Assembly (NCBI RefSeq): GCF_003570885.1
Contig: NZ_QXJC01000001.1
Span: 1,054,001-1,118,000 of the forward strand
Direction of reading: 5' to 3'
DNA length: 64,000 nt
Origin: Simplicispira hankyongi
Lineage (GTDB): Bacteria; Pseudomonadota; Gammaproteobacteria; Burkholderiales; Burkholderiaceae_C
A program made the translations under genes and the position numbers. Below, in pieces: positions 61,583 through 64,000 of the stretch; the stretch's first letter is position 1; every line of letters starts with the position of its first letter. The notes under the pieces were generated by a model. It worked only from the letters and a program-made list of their open reading frames with translations. It was not told the DNA's origin and searched no databases.

Positions 61583-64000
61583 GGCGGCGGCAGCAAGGCC
61601 AGCAAATCAGTGATCGGCATGGGCTGGCCCAGCAAATAGCCCTGGTAAAAGCTGCAGCCATAGTGGCGCAGCAAGGCGCGTTGCTCTTCGGTCTCAACCC
61701 CCTCCGCAATCACCTCAAGCTCCAGGTTGTGGGCCATGCCGATGATGGTTTGCACGATCACTTCGTCGGTCGGACGCGTTCCCAGGTTGCGCACAAACGA
61801 CTGGTCGATTTTGAGCTGGTGCAGCGGCAGACGCGTGAGGTAGGCGAGCGATGAATAGCCCGTACCAAAGTCATCCACCGAGAACCGGATGCCACGGGTA
61901 CGCAGTTGGAGCATGCGGGCAACGGTTTCCTCCACGTTGTCCAGCACCAGCGATTCCGTGAGTTCCAGTGTCAGCAGATGGGCGCGGGCACCCAGGCGAG
62001 CCACCTCGCTGAGCACCTGATCGACAAACCCTGCATGGCGGAACTGGCGGGCGCTCACATTGACCGACAGTTGCAGCTTTTCGCAGCGTGGGTCTTGCTG
62101 CCACTGGGCCAACTGCACACAGGCCGTGCGCAGCACCCAGTTGCCGATCAACACGATGAGATCGCTTTCTTCAGCAGCCGCAATAAAGGCGGCGGGCGGC
62201 ACCAGTCCACGCTCTGGGTGTTGCCAGCGCAGCAGTGCCTCGGCGCCCACCATGCTGCCATCGTACGCAAACTGAGGCTGGTAATAAAGCAGGAACTCGG
62301 CATTGCGCAGCGCCGATTTCAGGTCGGTTTCCAATTGCGCCCGGTTGCTGATCGCCGTTTGCATTTGCGGGTCGAAAAAGCACAGCCCATTGCCATGGCG
62401 TGCCTTGACCTGGTACATCGCGATATCCGCCTGGCGCAGAAGTTCGGCTGCCGCCTGGGGCACCTGACCAAACAGCGTGGCGCCCAGGCTGGCAGTGATC
62501 TGGTGTGCATGCTCCCCCAACGCATAAGGCTGCTCAAGACTGCACAACAGCTTTTCAGACACACGCTGGGCCTGGGCAGCGGCCTCCACCGCAGCACCAG
62601 AGAGGTCATTGAGCATGATCACGAATTCGTCTCCGCCCAGGCGCGCGACGGTATCTGCGCCCCGCACGCCATCGCGCAGCCGACGCGCCACCTGCTGCAG
62701 CAAGGCATCACCCATGTCATGCCCCAGCGTATCGTTAATGGTCTTGAACTGGTCCAGGTCCAGAAACAGCAGCGCACCGAGTTGACTGGAGCGCTGCGCA
62801 CGCTCGGTCGCCTGGCCCAAACGGTCCAGCAGCAGGCGGCGGTTGGGAAGCCCGGTCAGTGGATCGTAGAACGCAAGCGTCTCGATTTCGGCCTGCGCAC
62901 GCAGCACGTCGGTCACGTCGCTGTAGGTGATCACCATGCCGCCGTCGGGCGTGCGGTGCTCCATGATTTGGAGCGTCCTGCCATTGGGCAAGACCTGCTC
63001 ATGCGGCCCAACCGAGTTCTTTTGTGCCGCCAGGCGTTTGTCTATCCAGGCGCTGCGTTCGGCTTCGCTCGCCTGCGGCAGGTGGTGCGATACGGTCGCC
63101 TCAAGCACCTTGCGGAACGGCAGTTGCGGCGCCATGACACCGGCAATCCAGGGAAATATTTCGTCGAAGCGCTGATTCCAATGCACCACCCGGTGCTCGC
63201 TGTCGAGCAACACGAAGCCGCTGGTCATGGCTTCGAGTGCCTGGTCGAGCTGCACTTTCGACTCTGCAAGCGCGTGGCGTGCCTGGCCAATGCGGTGCAG
63301 GTGCGCGGTAAACATATAGGCGGCAGCCAGGCACATCAGCGCAAATACGGCACTGACGACCGCCACGGCCTGGGCGTCATCACGCCAGGATTCCAACGCA
63401 GCACGCTCGGACAGGCTGGCGGATATCCACAGGTCGTCGTAGATCAGCGAGCGCGCCACCACCCGGCCCGGGGCACCGGTCAGCCGTGTCGGCATGTCCC
63501 AGGTCGGCGGCGCGGCGGGCACTTGCCGCAATGGCGCCAGCGCAGGCGCAGCAGCACCGCTGGCGGGCAGGGTGAACATACGCCTGCCGTCTCCCATTTC
63601 AAGAACGACCTCCAGACCCGGAATCTGCGCGTCCTGCGCCAGCACCGAGGCCAGCATGGCAACGGGCACTTCGGCGACGGCCACTAACCGCTCGCCGCTG
63701 CGCGTATGCAGATGGCGTGCCAGGAATATGACGTCCTCCGAACTGGCGAAACTGCGGACCGGGCCGCTGAGCACCACCACAGCCACGGCCGGCGCCAGCG
63801 CCTGTTGCACAAAACCCTCGGGCAGTTGCAACTGCACCCTTGCCCCACGTGGATCGGAGGAGGCCAGCACCTGCCCCTTGGCATCGAGCACGGCCAACAG
63901 CCGCACGCTCAGATTGGGCCGCGTGGTGCGCGCCAGCATGGCGCTGGCGGCCTCGGGGGGCACGCCATTGGTGGTAGCGTCGTCCAAGCCAAGCACCTCA
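61579..64000 (-). CDS. Membrane GGDEF-EAL cyclic-di-GMP protein, N-terminus outside the window
   Basis: About 805 residues are visible; the true N-terminus lies beyond the right edge. The order is a periplasmic Cache-type sensor (to about 210), a membrane segment (about 210-240), PAS, GGDEF (RLGGDEFVIML) and EAL (GAEALLRWQ; DDFGTGYSSL). Both catalytic motifs are intact. It may synthesise and degrade cyclic-di-GMP in response to an external signal. Stop codon within element B. Confidence 0.88.
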   Translation of the reverse strand, partial: EVLGLDDATTNGVPPEAASAMLARTTRPNLSVRLLAVLDAKGQVLASSDPRGARVQLQLPEGFVQQALAPAVAVVVLSGPVRSFASSEDVIFLARHLHTRSGERLVAVAEVPVAMLASVLAQDAQIPGLEVVLEMGDGRRMFTLPASGAAAPALAPLRQVPAAPPTWDMPTRLTGAPGRVVARSLIYDDLWISASLSERAALESWRDDAQAVAVVSAVFALMCLAAAYMFTAHLHRIGQARHALAESKVQLDQALEAMTSGFVLLDSEHRVVHWNQRFDEIFPWIAGVMAPQLPFRKVLEATVSHHLPQASEAERSAWIDKRLAAQKNSVGPHEQVLPNGRTLQIMEHRTPDGGMVITYSDVTDVLRAQAEIETLAFYDPLTGLPNRRLLLDRLGQATERAQRSSQLGALLFLDLDQFKTINDTLGHDMGDALLQQVARRLRDGVRGADTVARLGGDEFVIMLNDLSGAAVEAAAQAQRVSEKLLCSLEQPYALGEHAHQITASLGATLFGQVPQAAAELLRQADIAMYQVKARHGNGLCFFDPQMQTAISNRAQLETDLKSALRNAEFLLYYQPQFAYDGSMVGAEALLRWQHPERGLVPPAAFIAAAEESDLIVLIGNWVLRTACVQLAQWQQDPRCEKLQLSVNVSARQFRHAGFVDQVLSEVARLGARAHLLTLELTESLVLDNVEETVARMLQLRTRGIRFSVDDFGTGYSSLAYLTRLPLHQLKIDQSFVRNLGTRPTDEVIVQTIIGMAHNLELEVIAEGVETEEQRALLRHYGCSFYQGYLLGQPMPITDLLALLPPP

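Overview
The window is GC-rich, densely packed DNA from a beta-proteobacterium of the order Burkholderiales, most likely family Comamonadaceae (Acidovorax/Rhodoferax-like). This rests on the hda-HAD-pcnB-folK block next to purM, a Bug-type binding protein, murJ next to rpsT, argD-argF, and a dispersed intergenic repeat built on AGCGCTT/AAGCGCT stems that I associate with that family. The genus is an inference. I see no tRNA, rRNA, CRISPR array, integrase or intact insertion sequence.

Layout. 1-5.3 kb: the 3' part of a frameshifted M14-type peptidase gene, an exported trypsin-like protease overlapping an FHA-like membrane protein gene, a GIY-YIG-like protein and trhO. 5.3-17.2 kb: a Ser/Thr kinase-HDOD-GAF signalling protein, an acyl-CoA synthetase, a split YeeE/YedE transporter pair, a methyltransferase-like membrane protein, an M23 peptidase, a CapV-like patatin and a 1314-residue CheR-PAS-GGDEF-EAL protein. 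17.2-23.3 kb: lipoprotein, two DMT exporters, DHH phosphoesterase, TerB, DUF924 and an aspartoacylase-like deacylase. 23.4-29.5 kb: an SsuABC/TauABC-type uptake operon behind a GG-N10-GC sigma-54 promoter, followed by a DctB/DctD-type two-component pair that probably controls it. 29.5-33.9 kb: OmpA-like protein, YlqF GTPase, UbiA-type prenyltransferase and a UbiH-type monooxygenase.

33.9-38.5 kb is the most unusual part. Between two gene-poor, apparently decayed stretches lies a three-gene module: a sigma-54 AAA+ activator (no receiver domain, GSFTDA instead of GAFTGA) transcribed away from a small glycine-zipper membrane protein and a fusion of a YaaW/UPF0174-like membrane domain with a GTPase. 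A sigma-54 promoter (GG-N10-GC, with a perfect TGGCAC) precedes the two-gene operon. The layout resembles the phage-shock (pspF/pspA) arrangement, and I consider it the best candidate for an undescribed stress or defence system.

38.5-64 kb: NAD-dependent epimerase, ferredoxin reductase, Bug protein, an SDR/isomerase operon with a divergent TetR regulator and tandem palindromic operators, then folK-pcnB-HAD-hda facing purM-AI-2E permease, an isochorismatase/GlxA-AraC pair, esterase, SirB1, murJ, rpsT, DUF3579, argD-argF, YkgJ, quinone oxidoreductase, an EamA transporter and a truncated GGDEF-EAL gene at the right edge.

Small repeats recur: (i) a roughly 168-bp palindromic element in two copies (5.1 and 61.4 kb) with a conserved core and arms that differ between copies but still pair; (ii) a 46-bp REP in three copies, each between convergent genes; (iii) the AGCGCTT family, one copy of which forms a terminator, another supplies a TTG start, and another appears to lie inside argF.
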